Shown here piece after piece: positions 1 through 8,963 of a DNA stretch of 48,596 bases. The stretch spans positions 1-48,596 of the forward strand of contig USNG01000008.1 in assembly GCA_900556025.1 (NCBI GenBank). The letters run 5' to 3'. The notes under the pieces were generated by a model. It was not told where the DNA came from. It saw only the letters and a program-made list of their open reading frames with translations, and searched no databases. Made by a program: the position numbers and the translations under genes. This stretch comes from an uncultured Mycoplasmatota bacterium. GTDB taxonomy: Bacteria; Bacillota_I; Bacilli_A; RF39; UBA660. Every line of letters starts with the position of its first letter. The stretch's first letter is position 1.

Positions 1-10
1 AATATTTCAT
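1..10 (-). CDS. 5' end of a gene leaving the window (three codons)
   Basis: An ATG on the minus strand at 10-8 is preceded by a strong ribosome binding site (AAAGGAGGTAAT, about 11-22). Only Met-Lys-Tyr is inside the window, so the product cannot be named. It lies downstream of the thioredoxin-fold gene on the same strand, with a terminator-like hairpin between them. Confidence 0.5.
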
Positions 11-31
11 ATTACCTCCTTTCTTCCAAAT

Positions 32-54
32 TAAAAAGACAAATTTCTTTGTCT
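32..54 (-). terminator. hairpin with T-run between the thioredoxin-fold gene and the next minus-strand gene
   Basis: A 7-bp stem (AGACAAA/TTTGTCT) closed by a GAAA tetraloop on the minus strand is followed by a run of T. It would end transcription of the gene at 119-649, or act as an attenuator for the gene starting at position 10. Confidence 0.6.
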
Positions 55-118
55 CTATATTAATTAAATACGCAATAATTTGTTAAAATACTACTTTTAC
101 AATAAAAAAAATACAAAA

Positions 119-649
119 TTATTCAATTTCGTATTTTTCAACTAACTTATCAAATGCTATATAGTCAATTGTTTTAAGTTCACTACTTATAGCTTCAACT
201 GCTTTACCATCTTTAATATAAATTAATAATGGGCTTGTTGTTATTTCATCTTTAACTTCTGGGAAATGTTCTTTAAGCATTTTTAAGTATTCATCATTTC
301 CTTTAAAGTCTGTTACATTCCAATAAATTACTTTACTAATTAAATCTTTCTTTTCCATTTCTCTATATAATCTTTTTTCAATATCATATAATTCACTTGA
401 ACCAGTATAACTTACATAAAGTATAGCTTCGCTAACTTCTGTAAGTGCAAAATCAAAATCTTCAGTATTTATTTGATTTACGCTTTTATCTATAAATACA
501 CTATTATTGGTTTTATAAAGCTCATAACTTAAGCAAAAACTTCTAACATATAATGTTAACGCTATTACTAAAACTGAAACTATTAAAACTATAACATAGT
601 TTTTTGATGATATTTTTTTAAATGAAAAAATTTCTTTTATGTTCTTCAT
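119..649 (-). CDS. membrane-anchored thioredoxin-fold protein lacking CXXC
   Basis: This 176-residue protein has one N-terminal membrane segment (about residues 18-36) and an extracytoplasmic domain whose pattern resembles a thioredoxin fold. A strand (ILYVSYTG, about 76-83) leads into a helix where the redox CXXC would sit, and a later segment (TSPLLIYIKDGKAV) matches the cis-proline strand and the glycine turn of thioredoxins. The CXXC position reads GSSE, so ordinary disulfide oxidoreductase chemistry is not expected. It lies downstream of a secreted, very cysteine-rich protein, which suggests a chaperone or binding role for cysteine-rich exported proteins, but that is inference. The ATG at 649 follows a TAGGAGAG site. 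The fold assignment is from pattern only. Confidence 0.7.
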   Translation of the reverse strand: MKNIKEIFSFKKISSKNYVIVLIVSVLVIALTLYVRSFCLSYELYKTNNSVFIDKSVNQINTEDFDFALTEVSEAILYVSYTGSSELYDIEKRLYREMEKKDLISKVIYWNVTDFKGNDEYLKMLKEHFPEVKDEITTSPLLIYIKDGKAVEAISSELKTIDYIAFDKLVEKYEIE

Positions 650-673
650 ATGCTCTCCTAATATTACATAATT

Positions 674-702
674 ATTTTAACATATTTTTATTTTAATGAA
701 AA
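674..702 (-). promoter_or_regulatory. probable promoter of the thioredoxin-fold gene
   Basis: An extended -10 (TGTTAAAAT; hexamer at 679-674) lies 17 bases from a weak -35 (TTTTCA, 702-697), about 25 bases before the start codon. Confidence 0.45.
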
Positions 703-725
703 GATTTGTTTTTATATTTCAAAAT

Positions 726-753
726 AAAATGCATATGATATCATATGCATTTT
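726..753 (-). terminator. terminator of the cysteine-rich protein operon
   Basis: A perfect 28-base palindrome (arm AAAATGCATATGAT) starts 5 bases after the stop codon of the 1306-residue gene and is followed on the minus strand by TATTTTG. It is probably a rho-independent terminator. Confidence 0.65.
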
Positions 754-758
754 ACATT

Positions 759-3700
759 CTATTCGCCAACACTTATTGTTGTTTTATTTTTGTTTTGTGT
801 ATATTTAGAAATTCCATTTGATTTATGAGCTGTTATATTCATTCCAAGAACTGTTTCATCTTTACCGATTTCTTCTAAGAATTTACTCTTACAATTCTCA
901 AATGCAGAAACATTTGTTTTAGAACTCTCACAACCATATAATGTTGAGTTTTGATATCCACCAGATGATTCTTCTTGTTTGTTATAATCTTTAATACTTT
1001 TAATTGCTTCTGGTGTAATTGTATAACTATATTCTAAATATTCATCAGTTGTATACATTTTATCTGCTGAAGCTTCTATTTCTTTAATAGCCTCTTTAGC
1101 CTTATCAGTTGTCCAGTTATTGCCTGTGTCTCTAACAGCTTCTGATGGGAACATATTATCTAATTGAACATTTCTAAAGATAAATCCATATCCACCAGAT
1201 TGTACACATTCTTTGCTACAAGCTACTTCATTACCATTTTCATCTTTAAATGAATCATGGAATGTTACAACTCCATCAGCAGAGATTTCATAACACTTAT
1301 TATAATTTGCTTCTGGATCACAACTATAGTCAGTTGACTTATTATAAACATCAAAGTTGCATGTATAATTATAGTCAAATTGATGTCCTTGTTCATTACC
1401 TAATAATCCTAAATATTTTTCCATAGCTCTATTAGGTCTATCAACTAATAATCTAAATTTGTAATAATGTTTAACAAATTTCCAATTTTCTTCATCGTTT
1501 GGATTATTTACAAATGTTCTTTGATTTAACTCAACTGGATAAACATTTTTTCCTAATGGAGTATACATATCTTCGACTTTGTCGTTTTCTACTCTCTTAA
1601 CATCACCAGTAAATGCTTTTGTTTGATATTTAATTGGGTTAGAGAAATCAACTTCACTAGAAATTACTATAGCTGCATAATCATTTTTTGGAACAGCTAC
1701 TCCATTTATAATAGTTGTAATATTTTCTCCGTCTGGATCAAACTCTGCTTGTGTTGTTTTTGACCATTCATTACATTCTTTCAATCTTGTATTATAGTCT
1801 TTTGCTTTTGATGGACATTTATATTGATAGCACTCTGAACCAGAACAATATTTAACTTCTGAAATTACTTGTCCTTCATCTTTTGCAAATGTATTTGTTC
1901 CATCACCATTATATTTTGATTTATATTCAAGTTCTAAATCAGCACATGAATCTTCACCACTTGCATCCATTTGACATTTAAGCGTCTTTTGGATGTAATC
2001 AACTGTTGTATATCCTGTTCTGCTATTACCATTTTCTATAACTTTCGCATCTTCATAATACTTTTTAACATTAATTTTATTAATGTCATATAAGTTACAG
2101 TTTTCAATATCATATATTAATTGTTCTTTATCAAGACTTGAAGCTTTATCATAATCTGCTTTCCATGTCTTGTAGTCTATTACAGATGTACAATGTCTTT
2201 CTTGTCTAACAACACTAGTTAAATATTTAACATCATTTGTATCAATTTGTTGTTTAATTATTCCTTTATTTTTTAACTTAGTTCCTACATCATATCTAAA
2301 TTGCATTCCTGTATAAACTTTAGTTTTATTTGCTAGATAGAATCTAACTTCATCTCTACAATATAAAGTACAATATTTATTGTTAACTCCATATTTTTCT
2401 GAATAATCATATTGAGATTGTTGACCATCATAACACATATTTATAATACAGTTCATATTAGGATCTTCTAAAGAATTGTCTTCGTAAGTATCATACTCAC
2501 CTGTTCCACCATCTTTAGTTTCACATGTTGCATTTAAATTTGATTTTGTATTTTTTCTATTTAAACGATCTATTATATCGTCGTTCATACATTTATTAGT
2601 TGGTTCACATGGACAAGTAATTGTAACAGTTTGTTCTGTCACATCCCTATGATCAAATTCTGGGTCACCTGTATTAGTTAATGCATTATCCAAATCTAAT
2701 GCAAAGAATATTTGATTTGATCCTGGACTGTCACAAGCAACCATTTTCTTAACAGCTAAGTCTCCATATACTTTATCTGTTATAACTTTTATTGTTATTT
2801 TCTTTGTTTGACCAATTGTATCTTTATTACAAGTTTTCATTCCTTTAACTTTGATATAACATATGTTCTTTTTACATTCATCATAATGATCTGCTTTTAC
2901 TACATTACCATTACTATCTGTAATTTCAACATTTGTCTTACAATAATTAGCTGTTGCTAATTCATCTGCTGAACATTCAACGTCTACTTCTTCAGTCATA
3001 GTAAATTTAATTGTAGTTTCATAGCTTTCTGGATCTATATAAGTTACTTTAGCTGATACAGGAATATAATTTCTATTAGTATAATCTCCTACATCAATTG
3101 TAGCTTCATCTGGATTAGCACATAATTCTTTATTTTTACTCTTAAATGTTGAATCTGTTTTACATTTATTTGATAAATGTTTTCTGTAAACTTCATCAAT
3201 AGGTATTTTATTTCCTTGAAGAGCTAAAATATATAAGTATATTGATTTTAAGTATTCTTCATTAACACCAGTACATAAAATTCCCATATTTTCACCAGTA
3301 CTGTGAGCTATTGAATCGTTAGGAATTGGATTAAATCCATTACAACTTATTCCTTGTAAATCACTAAGTTTCTTAACAGTTTTATAACTTCCTTTAAATA
3401 CATCATTTTTAAAGTCAGTTCCTTTACTGTTTACATATTTTATATAACGTCTAATATTGATTTCTTTTGCTGTTTGTTTATAAACATTCCAATGTGGCGC
3501 ATAAAATCCTCTTATTTCTGATACAGGAACGCCTGGAGAATTTTCGTATCCAGCTGCAGCTCCATGATTATCAGATGCTGCCCATAATCTTAATGCGACA
3601 TTTGTTACTGCATAATTATAACCTAAGGCATATGATTTTAACAATATATATCCATATCCACAATCTTTACTAGAATTACTATCTTTACATGCTGTTACAT

Positions 3701-4679
3701 TAAATGATGAATCCCACATGAATTTGCCATTGTCAGGCATCATCAAATGTTGATTAACGCAGTATGCTGGCACAGTTCCTTTTCCAGATGATGCTGTAAA
3801 TGTTTCACCATTTATAGGTTCAACTACCGGTGGATGGTTAGCACACTCTCTAGTACAACCCTTACATACATTTCCACAGCAATTATTTCTAGAAGGATTT
3901 TCATTAAATTTTGCAGTATAACTTGTTGGATTACATTCTGCGTTACAGTTTTTTGCATCCCTTAAATCTTCACATATTGGCACATCTGTAGTAACTGAAG
4001 TTACTTTATCCCCACTCTTATTTGCTATTTCTTCAGCCTTTGATAATGCTTCTCTTGTAAAACATTTCAACCATATGTCAGCCCTAGCTAAACTGCCTCC
4101 GCAACTACTTCTTCCCCATTTTGTGCCTCCATGACATGTATAAGTTTTTGGATCAACATATCCAGCACATCCTAAATTACACCAAGTTGATATTTTTTCT
4201 CGATAAACTATATTTTGTGGACATTTAGTTTCAACAACTGGACATTCCCATTTAGCATAAAAACCACTATTATGTTTTCCTACCTGTTGGGTAACATATG
4301 TACCTCTTTCCACTAAATCTTCGCATCCACCTGCAAGGGGACCCTCTAGATTGGCTTTACAAACCCAGGGAGTATATGAAATGCATTTGTGAAGCCACGC
4401 ACTTCCAACATATTCATGATCACCACCTTGTGTAATTGATACCCCACCACATACAACTTCGTCTCTATTACCTTTGCTATCTTTATTATCTGTTGTTTTT
4501 CTTATATCCGTAAGAGTTTTATTCATATCATCTGATATGCTTTTTGAGATGGATGTATCAGTTGAAATAATATCAGTATTCAATTCTTTTTGTCTTGCAC
4601 TTGTTAGTAAAAAAGATAAGGCAAAGAATACTACTAATGATGGTATTATTATAAATAATAATTTTTTACTTCTTTTCAT
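759..4679 (-). CDS. large secreted/membrane-anchored cysteine-rich protein
   Basis: I do not recognise a family. The protein has an N-terminal basic stretch and one hydrophobic segment (about residues 5-25), then an extracytoplasmic region of nearly 1300 residues with 55 cysteines by my count. Nineteen of them fall in the first 250 residues, many as CxxC or CC pairs. No C-terminal membrane anchor or LPXTG motif is visible. The start is placed at ATG 4679 because GAAGGAG lies about 11 bases upstream; an in-frame ATG at 4712 has no visible ribosome site. The chosen start overlaps the end of the upstream gene by 14 bases, so the two are translationally coupled. The many cysteines imply disulfide bonding or metal binding outside the cell. 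No enzymatic motif was seen. Confidence 0.75.
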   Translation of the reverse strand: MKRSKKLLFIIIPSLVVFFALSFLLTSARQKELNTDIISTDTSISKSISDDMNKTLTDIRKTTDNKDSKGNRDEVVCGGVSITQGGDHEYVGSAWLHKCISYTPWVCKANLEGPLAGGCEDLVERGTYVTQQVGKHNSGFYAKWECPVVETKCPQNIVYREKISTWCNLGCAGYVDPKTYTCHGGTKWGRSSCGGSLARADIWLKCFTREALSKAEEIANKSGDKVTSVTTDVPICEDLRDAKNCNAECNPTSYTAKFNENPSRNNCCGNVCKGCTRECANHPPVVEPINGETFTASSGKGTVPAYCVNQHLMMPDNGKFMWDSSFNVTACKDSNSSKDCGYGYILLKSYALGYNYAVTNVALRLWAASDNHGAAAGYENSPGVPVSEIRGFYAPHWNVYKQTAKEINIRRYIKYVNSKGTDFKNDVFKGSYKTVKKLSDLQGISCNGFNPIPNDSIAHSTGENMGILCTGVNEEYLKSIYLYILALQGNKIPIDEVYRKHLSNKCKTDSTFKSKNKELCANPDEATIDVGDYTNRNYIPVSAKVTYIDPESYETTIKFTMTEEVDVECSADELATANYCKTNVEITDSNGNVVKADHYDECKKNICYIKVKGMKTCNKDTIGQTKKITIKVITDKVYGDLAVKKMVACDSPGSNQIFFALDLDNALTNTGDPEFDHRDVTEQTVTITCPCEPTNKCMNDDIIDRLNRKNTKSNLNATCETKDGGTGEYDTYEDNSLEDPNMNCIINMCYDGQQSQYDYSEKYGVNNKYCTLYCRDEVRFYLANKTKVYTGMQFRYDVGTKLKNKGIIKQQIDTNDVKYLTSVVRQERHCTSVIDYKTWKADYDKASSLDKEQLIYDIENCNLYDINKINVKKYYEDAKVIENGNSRTGYTTVDYIQKTLKCQMDASGEDSCADLELEYKSKYNGDGTNTFAKDEGQVISEVKYCSGSECYQYKCPSKAKDYNTRLKECNEWSKTTQAEFDPDGENITTIINGVAVPKNDYAAIVISSEVDFSNPIKYQTKAFTGDVKRVENDKVEDMYTPLGKNVYPVELNQRTFVNNPNDEENWKFVKHYYKFRLLVDRPNRAMEKYLGLLGNEQGHQFDYNYTCNFDVYNKSTDYSCDPEANYNKCYEISADGVVTFHDSFKDENGNEVACSKECVQSGGYGFIFRNVQLDNMFPSEAVRDTGNNWTTDKAKEAIKEIEASADKMYTTDEYLEYSYTITPEAIKSIKDYNKQEESSGGYQNSTLYGCESSKTNVSAFENCKSKFLEEIGKDETVLGMNITAHKSNGISKYTQNKNKTTISVGE

Positions 4680-5385
4680 TATTTTCTTTCTCCTTCTCTT
4701 TTTGTTTAACATTTTCTATCTTAATAACATAAATTAATGTAACTATTAAGAATGGAACTACAATATAGAATCCATATTCTCTAATAATCTCATATAATAC
4801 TTGCCATATTGTTTTTTCTTCTTCTGTTGGATTTTCTTTTTTATCATATTCTTCCATTTCTTTTAGAAAATCATCATTACTTTTATCACCAGTATCTGAA
4901 TGTGAACCACAGTTTTCATGATTTGGATATTTTTCACAATATTCAGTATGAAGATATCCATTGAAAGCTGGAACTTTGTACTTAATAGTTTTTAACAATT
5001 CATTTGGACAAGCACTATCTTCACTTCCGTATATATTAACTCCATAAATTGCTTCTTTTAAATGTCCTTGAGCTAATATTGAATATCCATAATAGTACAA
5101 ATCTTTTACTTCTAATTCATCTTCAGAATAAGTACTTACAGCTCTTACAAAAACATCTTTTCTTTGATCAGTTAACTGTAATAAATAAGCTGCTTCCACT
5201 TGATCTAAAATCAATTTAATATCATTCGTTTTTGTAAATTCTATTGTTGGATTGTATTCAACAACTTTTAAACTAACTTTATTAGCCCAGTTATTTAAAT
5301 CATCATCATTACAAATGGCTTTAATTTTATAAGATAAGGACAGTAAAATAATTGGTATTAAAAACAATTTATAAGCTTTTTTCAT
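4666..5385 (-). CDS. secreted protein with C-terminal membrane anchor, partner of the cysteine-rich protein
   Basis: The protein has about 239 residues: a signal peptide (about 1-22, ending SYKIKA), an extracytoplasmic domain with a few cysteines (TEYCEKYPNHENCG), one membrane segment near the C terminus (YGFYIVVPFLIVTLIYVI), and a short, highly charged Lys/Glu cytoplasmic tail. ATG 5385 is chosen over an in-frame ATG at 5403 because GTAGGTGA sits just upstream of 5385. It is the first gene of a two-gene operon with the 1306-residue protein, overlapping it by 14 bases. The pairing suggests a membrane platform for the large secreted protein. No family was recognised. Confidence 0.75.
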   Translation of the reverse strand: MKKAYKLFLIPIILLSLSYKIKAICNDDDLNNWANKVSLKVVEYNPTIEFTKTNDIKLILDQVEAAYLLQLTDQRKDVFVRAVSTYSEDELEVKDLYYYGYSILAQGHLKEAIYGVNIYGSEDSACPNELLKTIKYKVPAFNGYLHTEYCEKYPNHENCGSHSDTGDKSNDDFLKEMEEYDKKENPTEEEKTIWQVLYEIIREYGFYIVVPFLIVTLIYVIKIENVKQKEKEKENNEKK

Positions 5386-5413
5386 TTTTTCACCTACTAT
5401 CATATATACTGAA

Positions 5414-5442
5414 ATTATAACATAAGTTTTTTTATTTTTAAA
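5414..5442 (-). promoter_or_regulatory. promoter of the cysteine-rich protein operon
   Basis: An extended -10 TGTTATAAT (hexamer 5419-5414) lies 17 bases from TTTAAA (5442-5437). The predicted transcript start near 5407 leaves about 22 bases of leader containing the ribosome site used by ATG 5385. Confidence 0.55.
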
Positions 5443-5496
5443 TATTAAAGTAGAAAAAAGGATATTTTTATTATATAATTTATTAGAGGTTTAATT

Positions 5497-6066
5497 ATGC
5501 ATGAGAAATTCAATAAAGAAATAAATTATATAAAGAATGATAGAATTAAAAATAGTTTAATTATTATGTTAGATAAGTTACCTGATTATTTTTATCATGT
5601 ACCTGCGAGTAGTACTGGAAAATATCATCCTAGTTTTTCATTAGGTGAAGGTGGTTTATTAAGGCATACTAAGGCAGCTGTTAGAATTGCTTATGAGTTA
5701 TTTAATGATGAAAGCATAAATAATTTTACTCAAGATGAAAAAGATTTAATTATATTTTCATTAACTCTACATGATGGATTAAAAAGTGGTATGACTAAAA
5801 GCGAATATACTTTATTTGAACATCCAATACTAATGAGTAATTATATTCGTGAAAATAAAGATAATCTTGAACTTAATGAATCTGAAATAGATTTTGTTTG
5901 TAGATGTATAGCAACTCATATGGGACCATGGACTAAAAATTATAAAGGAGAAGAAGTATTAACTCCTCCAAAAGATAAATATCAAAGATTTGTTCATATG
6001 TGTGATTATTTAGCTTCTAGAAAATTTTTAGATGTTAAATTTGAAAATGATGATATTGTAGAATAA
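5497..6066 (+). CDS. HD-domain phosphohydrolase
   Basis: This 189-residue cytoplasmic protein has the HD metal-binding pattern: His57 (LLRHT), His92-Asp93 (LHDG), His109 (EHP) and His141 (THMGPW). The family hydrolyses phosphoesters such as nucleotides or RNA ends. The segment HPSFSLGEGGLLRHT resembles the entry to the HD domain of YhaM-type exoribonucleases, but the OB domain of YhaM is absent, so the substrate is unknown. It stands alone on the plus strand between two minus-strand operons, with AGAGGT before the ATG and terminators directly after the stop. Confidence 0.85.
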   Translation: MHEKFNKEINYIKNDRIKNSLIIMLDKLPDYFYHVPASSTGKYHPSFSLGEGGLLRHTKAAVRIAYELFNDESINNFTQDEKDLIIFSLTLHDGLKSGMTKSEYTLFEHPILMSNYIRENKDNLELNESEIDFVCRCIATHMGPWTKNYKGEEVLTPPKDKYQRFVHMCDYLASRKFLDVKFENDDIVE

Positions 6067-6092
6067 AAGCTTCATTACTTGAAGCTTTTTAC
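6066..6092 (+). terminator. terminator of the HD-domain gene
   Basis: The stem AAGCTTCA/TGAAGCTT with a 5-base loop followed by TTTTT directly follows the TAA of the HD gene. Confidence 0.75.
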
Positions 6093-6124
6093 TTGCATGT
6101 TTTCCTGTATGTTTTGAAACAATT

Positions 6125-6156
6125 AAAAAACGATTTAGAAGTCTAAATCGTCTTTT
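6125..6156. terminator. bidirectional terminator between converging genes
   Basis: The inverted repeat CGATTTAGA...TCTAAATCG (6131-6150) is flanked by A6 on the left and a T-rich run on the right. It works for the minus-strand 57-residue gene, whose stop codon it contains, and backs up the plus-strand terminator at 6066. Confidence 0.7.
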
Positions 6157-6308
6157 TTGATGTATTTGTCGTATAACTTTTCAAATTCATCGTTCCCTTT
6201 AAATAATTCCTTATTTTTTTCACTTTTACAAAGACTTTCTATTACTTTGATAGAAAATTCTTTATCTTTTTTCATTTCTTTAATTTTTTCTAATACTTTT
6301 TCTGTCAT
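6135..6308 (-). CDS. 57-residue small basic/acidic cytoplasmic protein
   Basis: This short reading frame begins MTEKVLEKIKEMKKDKEF and ends KYIKKDDLDF. It has no membrane segment, is highly charged and is probably helical. Its ATG overlaps the TGA of the 863-residue gene (ATGA, 6308-6305) and is preceded by AGAGGTAG, a typical coupled start. The coupling and the good ribosome site argue that it is real. Function is unknown; it may act with the 863-residue protein. Confidence 0.7.
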   Translation of the reverse strand: MTEKVLEKIKEMKKDKEFSIKVIESLCKSEKNKELFKGNDEFEKLYDKYIKKDDLDF

Positions 6309-8896
6309 TCTTTTACTACCTCTAAAATAGATATCTTATTATTTCTAGCTATATTAATTAATTCATCTGTTAATAAACCAGTTATGATAAGAAAAGCTGG
6401 TTTCATATCTTTAGTTTTAATTCTATCTTTATTAAATTTAATTATTGTTTTATCTTCATGAGTTGTAAATCTAACAGAACCACTTTTAATTAATTTATTA
6501 TAACCATATTCATTTCTATTTAATTTAGTAACACTTGTAAAGTTATAATGAAGTCCATCATCATTAATAGAACTAATAACTTTAAAATCTTGTCCTTTTA
6601 TTCTATAAATAGTAACTCCATCTTTATTTGTTTTACTAATAATATCAGGACTAGTTTGATATAAATTTTCTAAATCATTTATACCAACTATTTGATTATT
6701 TATTAATTCTATTTTATATTTTTTTAACTTATTAAATAATATATTTATGTTTGGTAAGTTTCTTTCTGTTTTACTTGATATTAATTCTTCTAGTGATGAG
6801 AATAGTATATCTAGATTTTTATTTTTAAATAATAAATTAATCATTTTAAATATATCTATTTCTGTATCTGTGAATACATATTCATTATTTACTTTTAATG
6901 TTTCTAATGATTCAGCATCAAATGAATTAATTAGTTGTTCTATAGTATCAACTTCTAAGAATCCAATATTTCCTTTTTTAGTATATCCTTTAGCAAATAA
7001 ATAATTGGATAATAAGTTTTTATATGCTTCTTCATCTTTTGTTGATGATAATTCTCTTATTAATAATTTTAATGCTTGAACATCATAATTTATTAATTCA
7101 TTTTTATTTTTCATTTTTAGATCATTTGTAAATGTTGCGACTAAATTTATAAAGTTCTTTAATTCTTTATCTGATAAATTACTCTTACATACATCTACTA
7201 GTAAGTCTCTATTATATTTATAATATTCACTTGCTCTAAAAAGAGTTTCTTTATTACTACCATAAATACTAATTAATAAATCTAAATAGAATTTAAATAT
7301 ACCTCTATCATATGTTTGCTTACATATTAATAATAAATTAGATATATTAGCAAAGTTATATTGATTGAAATCCATTAATAATTTTTCATCAATAAATGAT
7401 AATCTTTGATCGAATATTTCAAGTGATTGTAAACTATATAAATCTAAAGTATTATTTATTTTTCTATTATATGCATTACCTAAAAATTCATTTAACAAAT
7501 TAACTAATGTTTGTTTTTGAGATTCAGTCATATTATTTTTATATAATAGTGACATACCAATAAATGTCATTATTTTATCTTTACTATTATTTAAAATAAT
7601 ATTTTTGTTAAATAGTATTTTAAATAATTCAAATAGACATTCATAATCTGTTTCATAATAATATGAATCTAAATTAGTTATATAGTCTTTGTATATTCTA
7701 TTAATAACTTTATAGTAGTTTTCATATGTTTCATCACCATAAATAATTTTAAATAGTTTTAAACATCTAGAGTCACTATCTATAATTATGGATTCTTTCT
7801 TTTCTCTTGATTCTGTTTCTTTATAAAGCGGAATTAAATACGGAATTACATAGTTAACATCTACATTTATTAATAGTCTAATTTGATCTATACTTAATTT
7901 TTGAATTGTTCTTATTGTTCTTTTTGTATATTGATAAATAGTATTTTCACTATTTTGATCATATCTATATACTTTTCCTTTGGCATTTAATAATCCATTA
8001 CTTATTAAAATATTAACTATTTCTTTATTAGATTTGCTCTCTATATTTTCCAGTAGTGCGTTTATGAATTTTAATGTTCTATCTTCATCACTTCTTAGTG
8101 ACACTATATTTATACTACCAATTAATGATATATCATCTTTTACTAATTCTATAAGTGAATCTTCATCTATGTAATTTATCATATATGGAAACATACTTAT
8201 ATATTCTTTTTTAACATCTAAATCCATATCTTTTAATACATTTATATCTTCTCTTACTTTTTCTATTTGAGTTGATAAGTATTTACTTCTTGCTTCTCCA
8301 CTTATAAATCTAGCATATTTTTCATCATTAGAATATTTATTTTGTACTTCTTGTGGTGCATATTTTATAAATGATGGACTTACAGCTATTATAAATTCCC
8401 ATTGTCTTGGAGTAAATTTATCTTTTGATGCTTCGATTACTTTATCTGTTTGAATTGAATCTATCTTATTTAATGTTTCTACTACATTTTTTAAGTCTTC
8501 CATATGAAGTTTGGCTATATCATCTGGTTGTTGAAAATATATTTTTAAATATTCTTTATATTCTTCATCACTTATATTAATAGAATTACAATTTATAAAG
8601 AATTTATTGTCTTTTAGCCAATCAGAAACTAATGATTTTTTTGCTTCAGAAGAGCCATATTTAAACATTGATAGATTACTATTTAGTCTTGACTTTTGAA
8701 AGTCGACTGGCATTATTCTAATTAAAGAAGGATTATTAAAAAACAAGTGGCTTAAAGCTATTTCATTAGTTTCAAGGTCTTTGTTATCAAGATATATTTG
8801 TTCTATCTCTTTATCACTTTTACCTTTTATAAGTTTAATGAAATCATTTGCTTGTTTTTGCACTTGTTTACTTTTTATTCTATCAACAAAACTCAT
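6305..8896 (-). CDS. unrecognised 863-residue cytoplasmic protein
   Basis: No family was recognised. There is no signal peptide and no membrane segment. The sequence is Lys/Asn/Ile/Leu-rich with many predicted helices, suggesting a long helical-repeat scaffold, and a C-terminal part of mixed strands (GVTIYRIKGQDFKVISSIND, about 765-785) that looks like a small globular domain; the KFNKDRIKTKDMKPAFLIITG stretch lies near the end. The ATG at 8896 has AGAGGA about 8 bases upstream. It forms an operon with the 57-residue gene through an ATGA overlap. The upstream gene on the same strand is pcrA, but it has its own promoter. No nuclease, ATPase or transferase motif was found. Confidence 0.75.
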   Translation of the reverse strand: MSFVDRIKSKQVQKQANDFIKLIKGKSDKEIEQIYLDNKDLETNEIALSHLFFNNPSLIRIMPVDFQKSRLNSNLSMFKYGSSEAKKSLVSDWLKDNKFFINCNSINISDEEYKEYLKIYFQQPDDIAKLHMEDLKNVVETLNKIDSIQTDKVIEASKDKFTPRQWEFIIAVSPSFIKYAPQEVQNKYSNDEKYARFISGEARSKYLSTQIEKVREDINVLKDMDLDVKKEYISMFPYMINYIDEDSLIELVKDDISLIGSINIVSLRSDEDRTLKFINALLENIESKSNKEIVNILISNGLLNAKGKVYRYDQNSENTIYQYTKRTIRTIQKLSIDQIRLLINVDVNYVIPYLIPLYKETESREKKESIIIDSDSRCLKLFKIIYGDETYENYYKVINRIYKDYITNLDSYYYETDYECLFELFKILFNKNIILNNSKDKIMTFIGMSLLYKNNMTESQKQTLVNLLNEFLGNAYNRKINNTLDLYSLQSLEIFDQRLSFIDEKLLMDFNQYNFANISNLLLICKQTYDRGIFKFYLDLLISIYGSNKETLFRASEYYKYNRDLLVDVCKSNLSDKELKNFINLVATFTNDLKMKNKNELINYDVQALKLLIRELSSTKDEEAYKNLLSNYLFAKGYTKKGNIGFLEVDTIEQLINSFDAESLETLKVNNEYVFTDTEIDIFKMINLLFKNKNLDILFSSLEELISSKTERNLPNINILFNKLKKYKIELINNQIVGINDLENLYQTSPDIISKTNKDGVTIYRIKGQDFKVISSINDDGLHYNFTSVTKLNRNEYGYNKLIKSGSVRFTTHEDKTIIKFNKDRIKTKDMKPAFLIITGLLTDELINIARNNKISILEVVKE

Positions 8897-8923
8897 ATTC
8901 TAATCCTCTTTATTCTATACTGA

Positions 8924-8952
8924 ATTATAACATATATGAGCTTAGTTGTAAA
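8924..8952 (-). promoter_or_regulatory. promoter of the 863-residue gene
   Basis: TTTACA (8952-8947), a 17-base spacer, then extended -10 TGTTATAAT (hexamer 8929-8924). It lies between pcrA and the gene. Confidence 0.7.
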
Positions 8953-8963
8953 TGTGTGAAATA

